A stretch of 64,000 bases of DNA, taken from positions 124,001-188,000 of the forward strand of contig NZ_ALAP01000015.1 in the NCBI RefSeq assembly GCF_000280905.1, in the 5' to 3' direction. This document shows, in pieces, positions 16,016 to 24,195 of the stretch. The DNA comes from Streptomyces sp. AA1529. GTDB taxonomy: Bacteria; Actinomycetota; Actinomycetes; Streptomycetales; Streptomycetaceae. Within the stretch, counting starts at the first letter, position 1. Every line of letters starts with the position of its first letter. The translations under genes and the position numbers were made by a program. The notes beneath the pieces were generated by a model that did no database searches, was not told the origin of the DNA, and saw only the letters and a list, made by a program, of their open reading frames with translations.

Positions 16016-17370
16016 CGGAGGCCAGTGAAGCAGTCGCGGCGCTCATCGAGCGCGCAGGGCGGTCGGACTTCGACGGCTGGCGGCGGAGCGTTCTCCGCCT
16101 CGGCGGCTGCACCAACCCCATTCACCTCGTCGGCTCCGCCGCGTACGTGGACGCTGCCACGGGGGCGGCGCTCCACTCGTACACCTCGGAGGCGCTCGGC
16201 GGTCGGCTCCTGGTCGCGTGCGGCAACCGCCGGGCGACGGTCTGTCCGACCTGCGCTCAGCTCTACCGCGCGGACACGTATCAGCTCATCCGGGCCGGGC
16301 TGGTCGGCGGTAAGGCGGTCGCGGAGACGGTGAGCGGGCACCCTCGGGTGTTCGCCACCCTCACCGCTCCGAGCTTCGGTCCCGTGCACTCGCGGCGGGA
16401 GCGGGGCGGCCGAGTGCTGGCCTGCCGTCCGCGGAAGGCGGGGGAGTGCTGCCCTCATGGCGCTCCCGTCGGGTGCCATACCCGTCATGCGGCGGACGAT
16501 CCGCGACTCGGTGAGCCGCTGTGTCCACGCTGCTACGACTATGCCGGCGCCGTGCTCTGGCAGGCGCAATCCGGTGAGCTGTGGCACCGCTTCACGCTCG
16601 AGCTGCGGCGCGTGCTGGCTCGGCGTGCGGGGCTGTCCCGTTCGACGCTGGCGGATGCGGTGCGGCTTTCGTACGCGAAGGTGGCGGAGTACCAGCGGCG
16701 GGGCCTCGTGCACTTCCATGCCGTCGTCCGTCTCGACGGTCCTGACGGGCCGGGGGAGACGCCTCCTCGCTGGGCAACGTCGGGTCTCCTGGCGGACGCC
16801 GTGCGGGAAGCGGTCGGCCGGGTGCGGGTCGTCGCATACGGGGCCGACGTGGTCGGCTCGCGCGTCCTGCGGTTCGGCGGGCAGTTGGACATCCGTGCCG
16901 TTCCGTCGTCCGACTCGGCGGACGGGCTGTCCTCGTCGGCAGTCGCGGGCTATATCGCCAAGTACGCCACCAAGGGTGCCGAGTCGGCCGGGGCCGTCGA
17001 CGGGCGTATCCGGCACGGCAAGGACCTGGCCACGCTGCCCGTGCGGGATCACGTGCTCCGCATGATCGGCACCTGCTGGTGGCTCGGCGCGCTGCCCTCC
17101 TTCGAGGAGCTGAGGTTGCGGCGCTGGGCACACATGCTCGGCTACCGGGGCCACTTCTCGACCAAGTCCCGCCACTACTCCACCACCCTCGGCGCGCTGC
17201 GCTCGGCCCGTGCGGAGCACCGTGCGCGCGAACAGCGGTCCGCGCTGGGCCTGGACGACCGGGACGTGGTCCTCGTCGGCCAGTGGCGGTACGCCGGGCG
17301 CGGCTACAGCCCGGAGGCCGCCCTGCTCGCGGCCTCGGTCCGGGAAGGCGGTGACGGACATGGCGGCTGA
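16012..17370 (+). CDS. RepSA-like rolling-circle replication initiator
   Basis: A protein of 452 aa. The HUH motif is HFHAVVRLD (H234, H236) and the nicking-tyrosine region is YIAKYATK (Y314, Y318). Several Cys pairs before the HUH motif (CPTC, CPRC, CCPHG) look like zinc knuckles. RepSA-type initiators drive rolling-circle replication of excised AICEs. ATG 16012 overlaps the upstream stop, and the 3' end overlaps the excisionase gene by 11 bp, so rep, xis and int look co-translated, as in pSAM2. Confidence 0.9.
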   Translation: MTEASEAVAALIERAGRSDFDGWRRSVLRLGGCTNPIHLVGSAAYVDAATGAALHSYTSEALGGRLLVACGNRRATVCPTCAQLYRADTYQLIRAGLVGGKAVAETVSGHPRVFATLTAPSFGPVHSRRERGGRVLACRPRKAGECCPHGAPVGCHTRHAADDPRLGEPLCPRCYDYAGAVLWQAQSGELWHRFTLELRRVLARRAGLSRSTLADAVRLSYAKVAEYQRRGLVHFHAVVRLDGPDGPGETPPRWATSGLLADAVREAVGRVRVVAYGADVVGSRVLRFGGQLDIRAVPSSDSADGLSSSAVAGYIAKYATKGAESAGAVDGRIRHGKDLATLPVRDHVLRMIGTCWWLGALPSFEELRLRRWAHMLGYRGHFSTKSRHYSTTLGALRSARAEHRAREQRSALGLDDRDVVLVGQWRYAGRGYSPEAALLAASVREGGDGHGG

Positions 17371-17551
17371 TGAGCTGATGACCGTTCCGCAAGTTCTGGC
17401 CGAACTGGGCGGTGTCTCCCGGCGCACCTTCTACCGCTGGCGCGAGGTGGGACGTGGCCCTGCCTCGCTCAAGCTGCCGAACGGTGAGATCCGCGTCTGG
17501 CGCAGTGAATTCACTGCATGGCTCCGGCGTCGTGAGGAGGAGGTCGTATGA
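17360..17551 (+). CDS. Excisionase, MerR-type helix-turn-helix
   Basis: A protein of 63 aa made almost entirely of one winged helix-turn-helix: LMTVPQVLAELGGVSRRTFY, then a WREVGRGP turn and a basic C-terminus. Such proteins are the recombination directionality factors (Xis) of AICEs and bias the integrase toward excision. ATG 17360 overlaps the end of rep; GTG 17351 is an alternative start. The stop overlaps the integrase start by 4 bp (ATGA). Confidence 0.88.
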   Translation: MAADELMTVPQVLAELGGVSRRTFYRWREVGRGPASLKLPNGEIRVWRSEFTAWLRRREEEVV

Positions 17552-18954
17552 AGTCGCAAGACGTGCGGGTCTGGGAGATCCGGCGCAACAAGTCGAGCAA
17601 GCGGCCCTCCTACGAGGTGCGGTGGAAGGTGGCCGGGAAACCGTTCTCGAAGACGTTCCGCACCAAGGCGCTGGCCGACAGCTACCGGGCCGGCCTCGTC
17701 AAGGCGTCTCGGGCAGGGGAAGGGTTCAACACGGAGACCGGCCTGCCGGGCTCCTTGGTCGAAGCGGCCCCTTCCCTCACCTGGTACGAGTTCGCACTGA
17801 AGTACCTCGCGATGAAGTGGCCGCACGCGGCCCCCAACTCGCGCGACAGCATGAACGAGACGCTGACGCTGGTGAGCACGGTCCTCGTGGGCAAGAAGCC
17901 CGGTCGGCCTGCGGACGCGGTGCTGCGCAAGGCGCTGCGGGGCTGGGCGTTCGTGCACGCGTCGAACGAGGACAAGGAAGAACCACCGGCCAAGGTGAGC
18001 AACGCGCTCGCCTGGGTGGCCAAGGCATCGCTGCCGCTTGCCGACCTGAAGAATCCGGCCGTGATGCGCAACGTTCTCAACGCACTCACGCTGAAGCTGG
18101 ACGGGACTCCGGCCGCGCCGGAGACGGTACGGCGCAAGCGTGCGGTGCTGTCCAACGTCCTCCGGTACGCGGTCGAGGTCGCAGAGCTGAACGAGAATCC
18201 GGTGGCGTCCGTGCAGTGGAAGCCGCCGAAGCTCGCCAAAGAGGTGGACCGTCGGGTCGTGATCAATCCTGTACAGGCTCGGGAGCTGCTGACCGCGCTC
18301 TCGTACGTGGGGCTGTACAAGCGGGCGCGGGGGCGTCGGATGGTCGCGCTGTTCGCCTGCATGTACTACGGCGGGCTGCGGCCGGCGGAAGCGGTCGGCC
18401 TCCGTCTCCAGGACTGCGAACTGCCGGAGAAGGGATGGGGGCGGTTCATCCTGCACAAGACGCGTCCCACGGTGGGGAAGCGGTGGACCGGAACCGGCAA
18501 GGTCCATGATCACCGAGGGCTCAAGAATCGTTCGGAGGACGAAGTCCGGCCCGTGCCGGTGCCGCCGCAACTCGTGCGGATCGTCCGCAAGCACCTTGCG
18601 GAGTTCGGCACGGCCGAAGACGGCCGGCTGTTCTTCAACGAGCGGGGCGGTGTCATCGGCTCGTCGTCGTACTCCCGTACCTGGGAGGAAGCGCGCGCCC
18701 TGGCCCTCACCCCGGAACAGGTCGCTTCACCGCTCGCCGGTACGCCGTACGACCTGCGGCACGCGGCGCTGTCCTCCTGGCTGAACGCCGGAGTCGATCC
18801 GGCCGAGGTGGCGGAGCGCGCGGGCAACAGCGTGGACGTACTGCTGACCCGCTACGCGAAGTGCCTCGACGGTCGGCAGCACGTAGCCAACCAACGGATC
18901 GACGCCCTCTGGGAGGACGGTTCCGACACCGAGGATGCGAGCGAGACCGACTGA
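17548..18954 (+). CDS. Tyrosine integrase of the AICE
   Basis: A protein of 468 aa. The first ~85 residues are an arm-binding-type domain (SYEVRWKVAGKPFSKTF), followed by a core-binding helical domain and the catalytic domain. The active site has R278 (GGLRPAEAVGL), R404-H405 in YDLRH and nucleophile Y436 in TRYAKC. The usual first His of the HxxR box is Tyr (Y401), and the late GHS motif reads GNS; both variants are familiar in Streptomyces integrases. It ends about 200 bp from the right attachment site and would act on the tRNA-Arg 3' end. Confidence 0.93.
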   Translation: MKSQDVRVWEIRRNKSSKRPSYEVRWKVAGKPFSKTFRTKALADSYRAGLVKASRAGEGFNTETGLPGSLVEAAPSLTWYEFALKYLAMKWPHAAPNSRDSMNETLTLVSTVLVGKKPGRPADAVLRKALRGWAFVHASNEDKEEPPAKVSNALAWVAKASLPLADLKNPAVMRNVLNALTLKLDGTPAAPETVRRKRAVLSNVLRYAVEVAELNENPVASVQWKPPKLAKEVDRRVVINPVQARELLTALSYVGLYKRARGRRMVALFACMYYGGLRPAEAVGLRLQDCELPEKGWGRFILHKTRPTVGKRWTGTGKVHDHRGLKNRSEDEVRPVPVPPQLVRIVRKHLAEFGTAEDGRLFFNERGGVIGSSSYSRTWEEARALALTPEQVASPLAGTPYDLRHAALSSWLNAGVDPAEVAERAGNSVDVLLTRYAKCLDGRQHVANQRIDALWEDGSDTEDASETD

Positions 18955-18987
18955 GAGCTGAGAACTGAGAGCTGAACGGCTACCGTC

Positions 18988-19015
18988 AGGCCCCTGGGAA
19001 CCATCCCGGGGGCCT
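18988..19015. terminator. Terminator after int
   Basis: AGGCCCC at 18988-18994 pairs with 19009-19015, and the stem continues inward (GGGA with TCCC) to a 4-nt loop. A short pyrimidine run (TCTC) follows on the plus strand. It lies 33 bp after the integrase stop and closes the element's long operon. Just upstream, CTGAGAGCTGA is directly repeated. Confidence 0.75.
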
Positions 19016-19124
19016 TCTCATGTGTCGGCCCTGACCTGCGGAAACGGGACCGAAATCCATCCCGCGAATACGCCGCGACCACCGACAAACAGCGGCTCGC
19101 AGCCGCATCCGGCTGCACAACGAC

Positions 19125-19166
19125 AAACGCCCCGCAACCAGCATCCAACCTGGTCACAGGGCGTTT
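19125..19166 (-). terminator. Hybrid terminator of the restored tRNA-Arg
   Basis: AAACGCCC at 19125-19132 (element DNA) pairs with GGGCGTTT at 19159-19166 (inside the attachment repeat), and ACCAG at 19137-19141 pairs with CTGGT at 19150-19154. Reading on the minus strand it lies directly 3' of the intact tRNA. The element thus supplies a replacement for the terminator arm that integration removed (compare 5221-5262). Confidence 0.6.
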
Positions 19167-19228
19167 CGGCACTTCGTTCAAAGTACCCCCGGCAGGATTC
19201 GAACCTGCGCACACGGCTCCGGAGGCCG
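19153..19228. repeat. Right attachment site, inside intact tRNA-Arg
   Basis: A 76-bp direct repeat identical to 5249-5324. Here it continues without a break into the tRNA 5' half (19229-19255), so this end restores a full tRNA gene after integration, the normal outcome for tRNA-targeted integrases that carry a copy of the 3' end. Confidence 0.92.
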
Positions 19229-19255
19229 TTGCTCTATCCCCTGAGCTACGGGGGC
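19184..19255 (-). tRNA. tRNA-Arg (anticodon CCG)
   Basis: A complete cloverleaf can be drawn on the minus strand. The acceptor is GCCCCCG with CGGGGGT (a G-U pair at 1-72), the anticodon stem ACGGC/GCCGT encloses the loop CTCCGGA (anticodon CCG), and the T arm is GCAGG-TTCGAAT-CCTGC. The discriminator base is A and CCA is not encoded. A TAGTGT hexamer (minus strand, 19283-19288) upstream is a possible -10 box. The 3' 45 nt come from the integrated element. Confidence 0.95.
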
Positions 19256-19396
19256 GTGGCCGTCTGGGCGGCGACAGGTAGAACACTACCAGGTCACCGG
19301 GGGTGGGACGGAACGCGTTGTGCGGTTGGGTGGGAGCAGGGGTGGAAATGGGCAAATCCCGGACGCGGGTGGAGGGACGCGCCTACGCTTCTGGGT

Positions 19397-19891
19397 GTGC
19401 CAGGTATGTCCGGCCGGGTGCTTGTTGTGGACGACAGCAGCGTCATCCGGCAGTTGATCAGGGTCAATCTCGAGCTGGAGGGCTTCGAGGTGGTGACCGC
19501 AGTCGACGGTGCCGAGTGCTTGGACGTGGTGCATCGCGTGCGGCCTGATGTCGTGACGCTCGATGCGGTGATGCCGCGTCTGGACGGGGTCCGTACTGCC
19601 GAGCGGCTGAGGGCCGATCCGCGTACGAGGCACCTGCCGCTCGCGCTCGTGAGCGCGTGCACCGAGTTGGAGAGCGGGGGTGTGGTCGGCGATGAGAGAG
19701 GCGTGGACGCGTTCCTCGGGAAGCCTTTCGAGCCCGCGGATCTCGTGCAGCTGGTGCACCGGCTGACGTTCGGGAGACCGGGAGCAGCCGGGGCGGAGGG
19801 CGGCGGTTCCGGGAGAGTGCCGGACGGGGCTTCCGATGCCTTCGGCGGCGCCGACGAGGTCTCCGGAGTCTCCGAGACTGTCGAGCCCTGA
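19397..19891 (+). CDS. Single-domain response regulator
   Basis: A protein of 164 aa with a CheY-like receiver. The acidic pair is VVDDS near residue 11, the phospho-acceptor is D56 (VVTLDAVMPRLDG), the switch Ser is in ALVSAC, and the lysine is K109 in FLGKPFEP. A Gly/Ser/Ala-rich tail of about 45 residues follows, with no output domain. No kinase gene is adjacent, so the partner is unknown. GTG 19397 is favoured over ATG 19406: TACGCT at 19384-19389 sits 7 nt upstream, consistent with a leaderless transcript, and there is no good ribosome site. Confidence 0.88.
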   Translation: MPGMSGRVLVVDDSSVIRQLIRVNLELEGFEVVTAVDGAECLDVVHRVRPDVVTLDAVMPRLDGVRTAERLRADPRTRHLPLALVSACTELESGGVVGDERGVDAFLGKPFEPADLVQLVHRLTFGRPGAAGAEGGGSGRVPDGASDAFGGADEVSGVSETVEP

Positions 19892-20019
19892 GTCCGGGAG
19901 TCCCGAACGTGTGGCGGGTCCGGGTGCCTGCCGGCCTCGGGGGTCGGGCGCGGCGCCGGGGTTCGGCGCGGATACGGGGGTGCCCTGCGGGCCCGTGTCG
20001 AGGCGTTGCGTCTCCGTAT

Positions 20020-20064
20020 CCCGCGCTCCGCTGTCCCGCGCTCCGCTGTCCCGCGCACCGTGCT
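20020..20064. repeat. 15-bp tandem repeat before nrtL
   Basis: CCCGCGCTCCGCTGT occurs exactly twice in tandem (20020-20034, 20035-20049), then a third degenerate copy (20050-20064). It lies in the 307-bp non-coding gap between the response regulator and nrtL. The rest of the gap is GC-rich without any other feature I can name, apart from a TACGCT just before the nrtL start. Confidence 0.6.
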
Positions 20065-20198
20065 GCGCTCCGTTTCGGATGCCGTGCGTCGCCGGGGCGG
20101 CGCAGTGCGTGAGCGCGGCCGCGGCGGGGGCCGTGTGGACGTCCCAGCTGCCGAAACCGGTTCGCGCGGACCCACCCCACCTCCCATACGCTTGCTCT

Positions 20199-21164
20199 GT
20201 GACACCCGCCCAGCTCTCCCGCACCATCCGGCAGGCGCTGCCCCATGTGCTGCCCGACGGTCCCGACGGTGAGGTCGTCGCTCCTTCCGCGGGGGACGGG
20301 TCCTCGGCTGACGCGGTGGCTGTGTTCAGCGGTGTACGTGTCGTGGTGGAGTCCCCGCCGCGGCGGGGCGCAGGTGACTACGCGACCGGGGTCGCCTTCC
20401 GGGCGGCGGCGGTCTGCGGCCGTCCCGCGCGGGAGGTCGCGCAACTGCTGTGCGCCCGCCTGGAGGGGGATGTGGACGCGGTCGATGGCGCGGAGGTCGT
20501 CGGTGGCGGGTTCGTGAACGTCACGCTGACGGACGACGCCCGGGTCGCGCTGCTGCGTGCGCTGGCGGAGGGCGGCCCGGCCGAGACCGCAGTCCTGACC
20601 GGGACCACCCCGACCGGGCCCGGGAACCCGGTCCGGGCCGCGGACCCGGTCCGGACCGCGGACGGACGGACAGCGTCCGCCGCCGAGGCACTGCCCACGG
20701 CGCCGCCCACCGCACCGACCGACGTCCCCGCCCGGGACATTCCGCGCTGGGCCGCGGTCACCGGTGAGGATCCGGCGGTGCTCGCCGTGCGTACCGAGCG
20801 TGCGAGTTCGCTCTTCCGGGTGCAGTACGCGCACGCCAGGGTCTGTTCGCTGCTGCGCAACGGGCGCCGGCTCGGGCTGCGCCCGGAGGTGGGGAGCGCG
20901 GTGCCGCTGGAGACTGCGGGTGCCCGGCTGCTGGCGCTGCTCGCGGACCGGGCGCGGGTCACGGCGGCCGGGCCGCTGGCGCGGCATCTGGACGCCGTCG
21001 CCCAGGCGTTCGCCGCCTTCCACGACGTGTGTCCGCCGCTGCCCCGGGGTGAGGAGAAACCCGGGGCCGCGCACTGCGGCCGGCTGGCCCTCGCCGAGGC
21101 CACCGGAGCGGTGCTGGCAGGCGGCCTGTCCCAGCTCGGCGTCAGCGCACCCGCGCATCTGTAG
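20199..21164 (+). CDS. nrtL: ArgS-related anticodon-binding protein NrtL
   Basis: A protein of 321 aa whose C-terminal third is a DALR anticodon-binding domain like that of arginyl-tRNA synthetase ([20 protein letters not shown], then the helical bundle ending FHDVCPPLP). No HIGH or KMSKS catalytic motifs are present, so it cannot aminoacylate. Such proteins lie directly upstream of lysA across Streptomyces. GTG 20199 has TACGCT 6 nt upstream (20187-20192) and no ribosome site, so the mRNA is probably leaderless. The middle (about 125-180) is a Pro/Thr/Ala-rich linker. The true role is unknown. Confidence 0.85.
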   Translation: MTPAQLSRTIRQALPHVLPDGPDGEVVAPSAGDGSSADAVAVFSGVRVVVESPPRRGAGDYATGVAFRAAAVCGRPAREVAQLLCARLEGDVDAVDGAEVVGGGFVNVTLTDDARVALLRALAEGGPAETAVLTGTTPTGPGNPVRAADPVRTADGRTASAAEALPTAPPTAPTDVPARDIPRWAAVTGEDPAVLAVRTERASSLFRVQYAHARVCSLLRNGRRLGLRPEVGSAVPLETAGARLLALLADRARVTAAGPLARHLDAVAQAFAAFHDVCPPLPRGEEKPGAAHCGRLALAEATGAVLAGGLSQLGVSAPAHL

Positions 21165-21198
21165 ACATTTCGCAATCCAGGGACACAGGGACACGATC

Positions 21199-22617
21199 AT
21201 GAGCCGTTCCGCACACCCGGCAGGGCCCCGGCACGCCGACGTTCTTCCCGAGGGCCATTACACGGCGCCTCCGGCCGATCTCAATTCGCTCGACCCGCGC
21301 GTGTGGGCGCAGACCGTGGAGCGCACGCCGGAGGGGGCCGTCGCGGTCGGCGGTCTGGACGTGCGCCGCCTCGCCGAGGAGTTCGGCACCCCGGCGTATG
21401 TGATGGACGAGACCGACTTCCGGGCCCGCTGCCGTGCCTGGCGGGACGCGTTCGGGCCCGATGCCGACGTCTACTACGCGGGGAAGGCGTTCCTCTCCCG
21501 GGCTGTCGTGCGCTGGCTGCACGAGGAGGGGCTGAACCTCGACGTGTGCTCGGGCGGCGAGCTGGCGACCGCGCTGGACGCGGGTATGCCCGCCGAGCGC
21601 ATCGCGCTGCACGGCAACAACAAGTCCGACGAGGAGATCGAGCGGGCCGTCGAGGCGGGTGTGGGGCGGATCGTGCTGGACTCGTTCCAGGAGATCGCCC
21701 GGGTCGCGCACACCGCCGCGCGGCTGGGGCGGCGGCAGCCGGTGCAGATCCGGGTCACGGTCGGTGTCGAGGCGCACACGCACGAGTTCATCGCGACGGC
21801 GCACGAGGACCAGAAGTTCGGGCTGGCGCTGGCCGGGGGCGGCTCCTCCTCCGAGGCAGGCGAGGGACCGGCGGCCGAGGCGGTGCGGCGGGTCCTGATG
21901 CTGGACAGTCTGGAGCTGACCGGGATCCACTCGCACATCGGCTCGCAGATCTTCGACATGGCCGGTTTCGAGGTCTCGGCCCGCCGCGTGGTGGGGCTGC
22001 TGACCCGGATCCGGGACGAGCACGGGGTCGAGCTGCCGGAGATCGACCTGGGCGGCGGGCTGGGGATCGCCTACACGCCGGAGGACGATCCGCGTGAGCC
22101 GCACGAGATCGCCAAGGCGCTGGGGGACATCGTCACGCGCGAGTGCGAGGCGGCGGGGCTGGCGGTGCCGCGGCTGTCGGTGGAGCCGGGGCGTGCGATC
22201 GCCGGGCCGACGGCGTTCACGCTGTACGAGGTCGGCACGCTCAAGGAGCTGGAGGGGCTGCGGACGTATGTGAGCGTGGACGGCGGGATGTCGGACAACA
22301 TCCGTACGGCGCTCTACGACGCCGAGTACAGCGTGGCGCTGGTCTCCCGGGCGTCGGCGGCGGAGCCGATGCTCAGCCGGGTGGTGGGCAAGCACTGCGA
22401 GAGCGGTGACATCGTCGTACGGGACGCGTTCCTGCCCGCCGACCTGGCGCCGGGCGATCTGCTGGCCGTGCCGGCGACCGGCGCGTACTGCCGTTCGATG
22501 GCGAGCAACTACAACCATGCGCTGCGGCCGCCGGTCGTCGCGGTGCGGGACGGGCAGGCGCGGACGATCGTGCGGCGTGAGACGGAGGAGGATCTCCTGC
22601 GGCTCGATGTCGGTTAG
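21199..22617 (+). CDS. lysA: Diaminopimelate decarboxylase
   Basis: Catalyses the last step of lysine synthesis: meso-diaminopimelate to L-lysine and CO2, with PLP. It is a fold-type III alanine-racemase-like barrel of 472 aa. The PLP lysine is K96 in VYYAGKAFL. Other family motifs are [20 protein letters not shown], the glycine-rich phosphate loop [14 protein letters not shown] and, near the C-terminus, the CESGD substrate-binding motif. ATG 21199 follows nrtL by 34 bp. It heads the aspartate-family cluster lysA-hom-thrC-thrB. Confidence 0.96.
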   Translation: MSRSAHPAGPRHADVLPEGHYTAPPADLNSLDPRVWAQTVERTPEGAVAVGGLDVRRLAEEFGTPAYVMDETDFRARCRAWRDAFGPDADVYYAGKAFLSRAVVRWLHEEGLNLDVCSGGELATALDAGMPAERIALHGNNKSDEEIERAVEAGVGRIVLDSFQEIARVAHTAARLGRRQPVQIRVTVGVEAHTHEFIATAHEDQKFGLALAGGGSSSEAGEGPAAEAVRRVLMLDSLELTGIHSHIGSQIFDMAGFEVSARRVVGLLTRIRDEHGVELPEIDLGGGLGIAYTPEDDPREPHEIAKALGDIVTRECEAAGLAVPRLSVEPGRAIAGPTAFTLYEVGTLKELEGLRTYVSVDGGMSDNIRTALYDAEYSVALVSRASAAEPMLSRVVGKHCESGDIVVRDAFLPADLAPGDLLAVPATGAYCRSMASNYNHALRPPVVAVRDGQARTIVRRETEEDLLRLDVG

Positions 22618-22763
22618 CGAGATATACGTCCCACATACTGGAACAGGCGTGGAATCTCCGTATCGGTACGTGAGACTTGACGGGACGAAGACGCCGCGTG
22701 CGGCGGGCCGGAAGGCGGGCCGCACGAGAAGAAGTCGAGAATGAGCCGAGAAGAAGAGGTCAG

Positions 22764-24065
22764 ATGATGCGTACGCGTCCGCTGAAGGTGGCGCTGCTGG
22801 GCTGTGGGGTCGTCGGCTCAGAGGTGGCACGCATCATGACGACGCACGCGGAGGACCTCGCGCAACGCATCGGCGCCCCGGTGGAACTCGCCGGGGTCGC
22901 CGTGCGCCGCCCCGACCGGGTCCGCGCGGGCATCGACCCGGCGCTGGTGACCACCGACGCGGCGGCGCTCGCCGCGCGCGCGGACATCGACGTGGTGGTC
23001 GAGGTCATCGGCGGCCTGGAGCCCGCCCGGACCCTGATCACCTCGGCCTTCGAGCACGGCGCCAGCGTCGTGACCGCGAACAAGGCGCTGCTGGCCGAGG
23101 ACGGCTCCACCCTCCACGAGTCCGCCGACAAGTACGGCGTCGACCTCTTCTACGAGGCGGCCGTGGCCGCCGCCATCCCGCTGGTGCGCCCGCTGCGCGA
23201 GTCCCTGGCGGGCGACAAGGTCAACCGCGTGCTGGGCATCGTCAACGGCACCACCAACTTCATCCTCGACCGGATGGAGTCCACCGGCGCCGGCTACAGC
23301 GAGGCGCTGGACGAGGCCACCGCGCTCGGCTACGCGGAGGCCGACCCCACCGCCGACGTGGAGGGCTTCGACGCCGCCGCCAAGGCCGCCATCCTGGCCG
23401 GTATCGCCTTCCACACCCGGGTGCGGCTGGACGACGTGCACCGCGAGGGCCTGGCCGAGGTCACGGCGGCCGACATCGCCTCCGCGAAACGGATGGGCTG
23501 CACCGTCAAGCTCCTGGCCATCTGCGAGCGGGCCGCGGACGGCCGCTCGGTGACCGCACGGGTGCACCCCGCGATGCTGCCGCTCAGCCATCCGCTCGCC
23601 TCGGTACGGGAGGCGTACAACGCCGTCTTCGTCGAGTCCGAGGCGGCGGGGCAGCTGATGTTCTACGGCCCGGGGGCGGGGGGCTCGCCCACCGCCTCCG
23701 CCGTGCTCGGCGACCTGGTCGCCGCGTGCCGCAACAAGCTCAGCGGCGGCCGCGGCCCCGGCGAGTCCGCCTACGCGCAGCTGCCCGTCTCGCCCATGGG
23801 CGAGGTGGTCACCCGCTACCACATCAGTCTGGACGTCGCCGACAAGCCGGGTGTGCTGGCACAGGTGGCGATGGTCTTCGCCGAGCACGGGGTCTCCATC
23901 GACACCGTGCGGCAGAAGGGCAAGGAGGGCCCGCACGACGGCGCCTGGCTCGTCGTGGTCACCCACCGTGCCCAGGACGCGGCGCTCGGCGCGACGGTCG
24001 AGGCGCTCCGCGGCCTCGACACGGTGCGCGGGGTGGCCAGCATCATGCGGGTCGAGGGGGAGTGA
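22764..24065 (+). CDS. hom: Homoserine dehydrogenase
   Basis: NAD(P)-dependent reduction of aspartate semialdehyde to homoserine, the branch point to threonine and methionine. It has 433 aa: a Rossmann start (VALLGCGVVGSEVA), the catalytic domain with GIVNGTTNFIL and GYAEADPTADVEGFDAAAK, and a C-terminal ACT domain (about 350-430, YHISLDVADKPGVLAQVA), which in this form normally gives feedback inhibition by threonine. ATG 22764 and ATG 22767 are adjacent possible starts after AAGAGGT. It lies 146 bp after lysA. Confidence 0.96.
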   Translation: MMRTRPLKVALLGCGVVGSEVARIMTTHAEDLAQRIGAPVELAGVAVRRPDRVRAGIDPALVTTDAAALAARADIDVVVEVIGGLEPARTLITSAFEHGASVVTANKALLAEDGSTLHESADKYGVDLFYEAAVAAAIPLVRPLRESLAGDKVNRVLGIVNGTTNFILDRMESTGAGYSEALDEATALGYAEADPTADVEGFDAAAKAAILAGIAFHTRVRLDDVHREGLAEVTAADIASAKRMGCTVKLLAICERAADGRSVTARVHPAMLPLSHPLASVREAYNAVFVESEAAGQLMFYGPGAGGSPTASAVLGDLVAACRNKLSGGRGPGESAYAQLPVSPMGEVVTRYHISLDVADKPGVLAQVAMVFAEHGVSIDTVRQKGKEGPHDGAWLVVVTHRAQDAALGATVEALRGLDTVRGVASIMRVEGE

Positions 24066-24195
24066 GCGTGCCGGGCGCCGTCCGCGGGAACGCGCGGGGC
24101 GGCGGACCCGGGGAAGGCGCGGCCGCGGCACGCGGCGCGAGCAGCCGGCGCGGTGGGCAGCGTCGGACAATGGTCAGTAAGGGAGCCGAGGAACA

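Larger units (their letters stand above)
5249..19228. mobile_element. Actinomycete integrative and conjugative element (pSAM2-like AICE) in tRNA-Arg(CCG)
   Basis: The element is bounded by 76-bp direct repeats (5249-5324 and 19153-19228) that contain the 3' half of a tRNA-Arg gene; excision would release a circle of about 13.9 kb. Between them is a full AICE set: GntR repressor, Pra-like protein, FtsK/Tra ATPase, two small proteins, RepSA-like HUH initiator, excisionase and tyrosine integrase next to the right end. AICEs replicate by rolling circle after excision and move as double-stranded DNA through a single FtsK-like pump. Cargo occupies 5472-12515. Every backbone gene looks intact, so the element may be functional. 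Confidence 0.9.

Noticed and set aside
19464..21200. A 578-codon minus-strand open frame
   Set aside because: It is antisense to the response regulator and nrtL. The product is Arg/Ala/Pro-rich without structure-like patterns.
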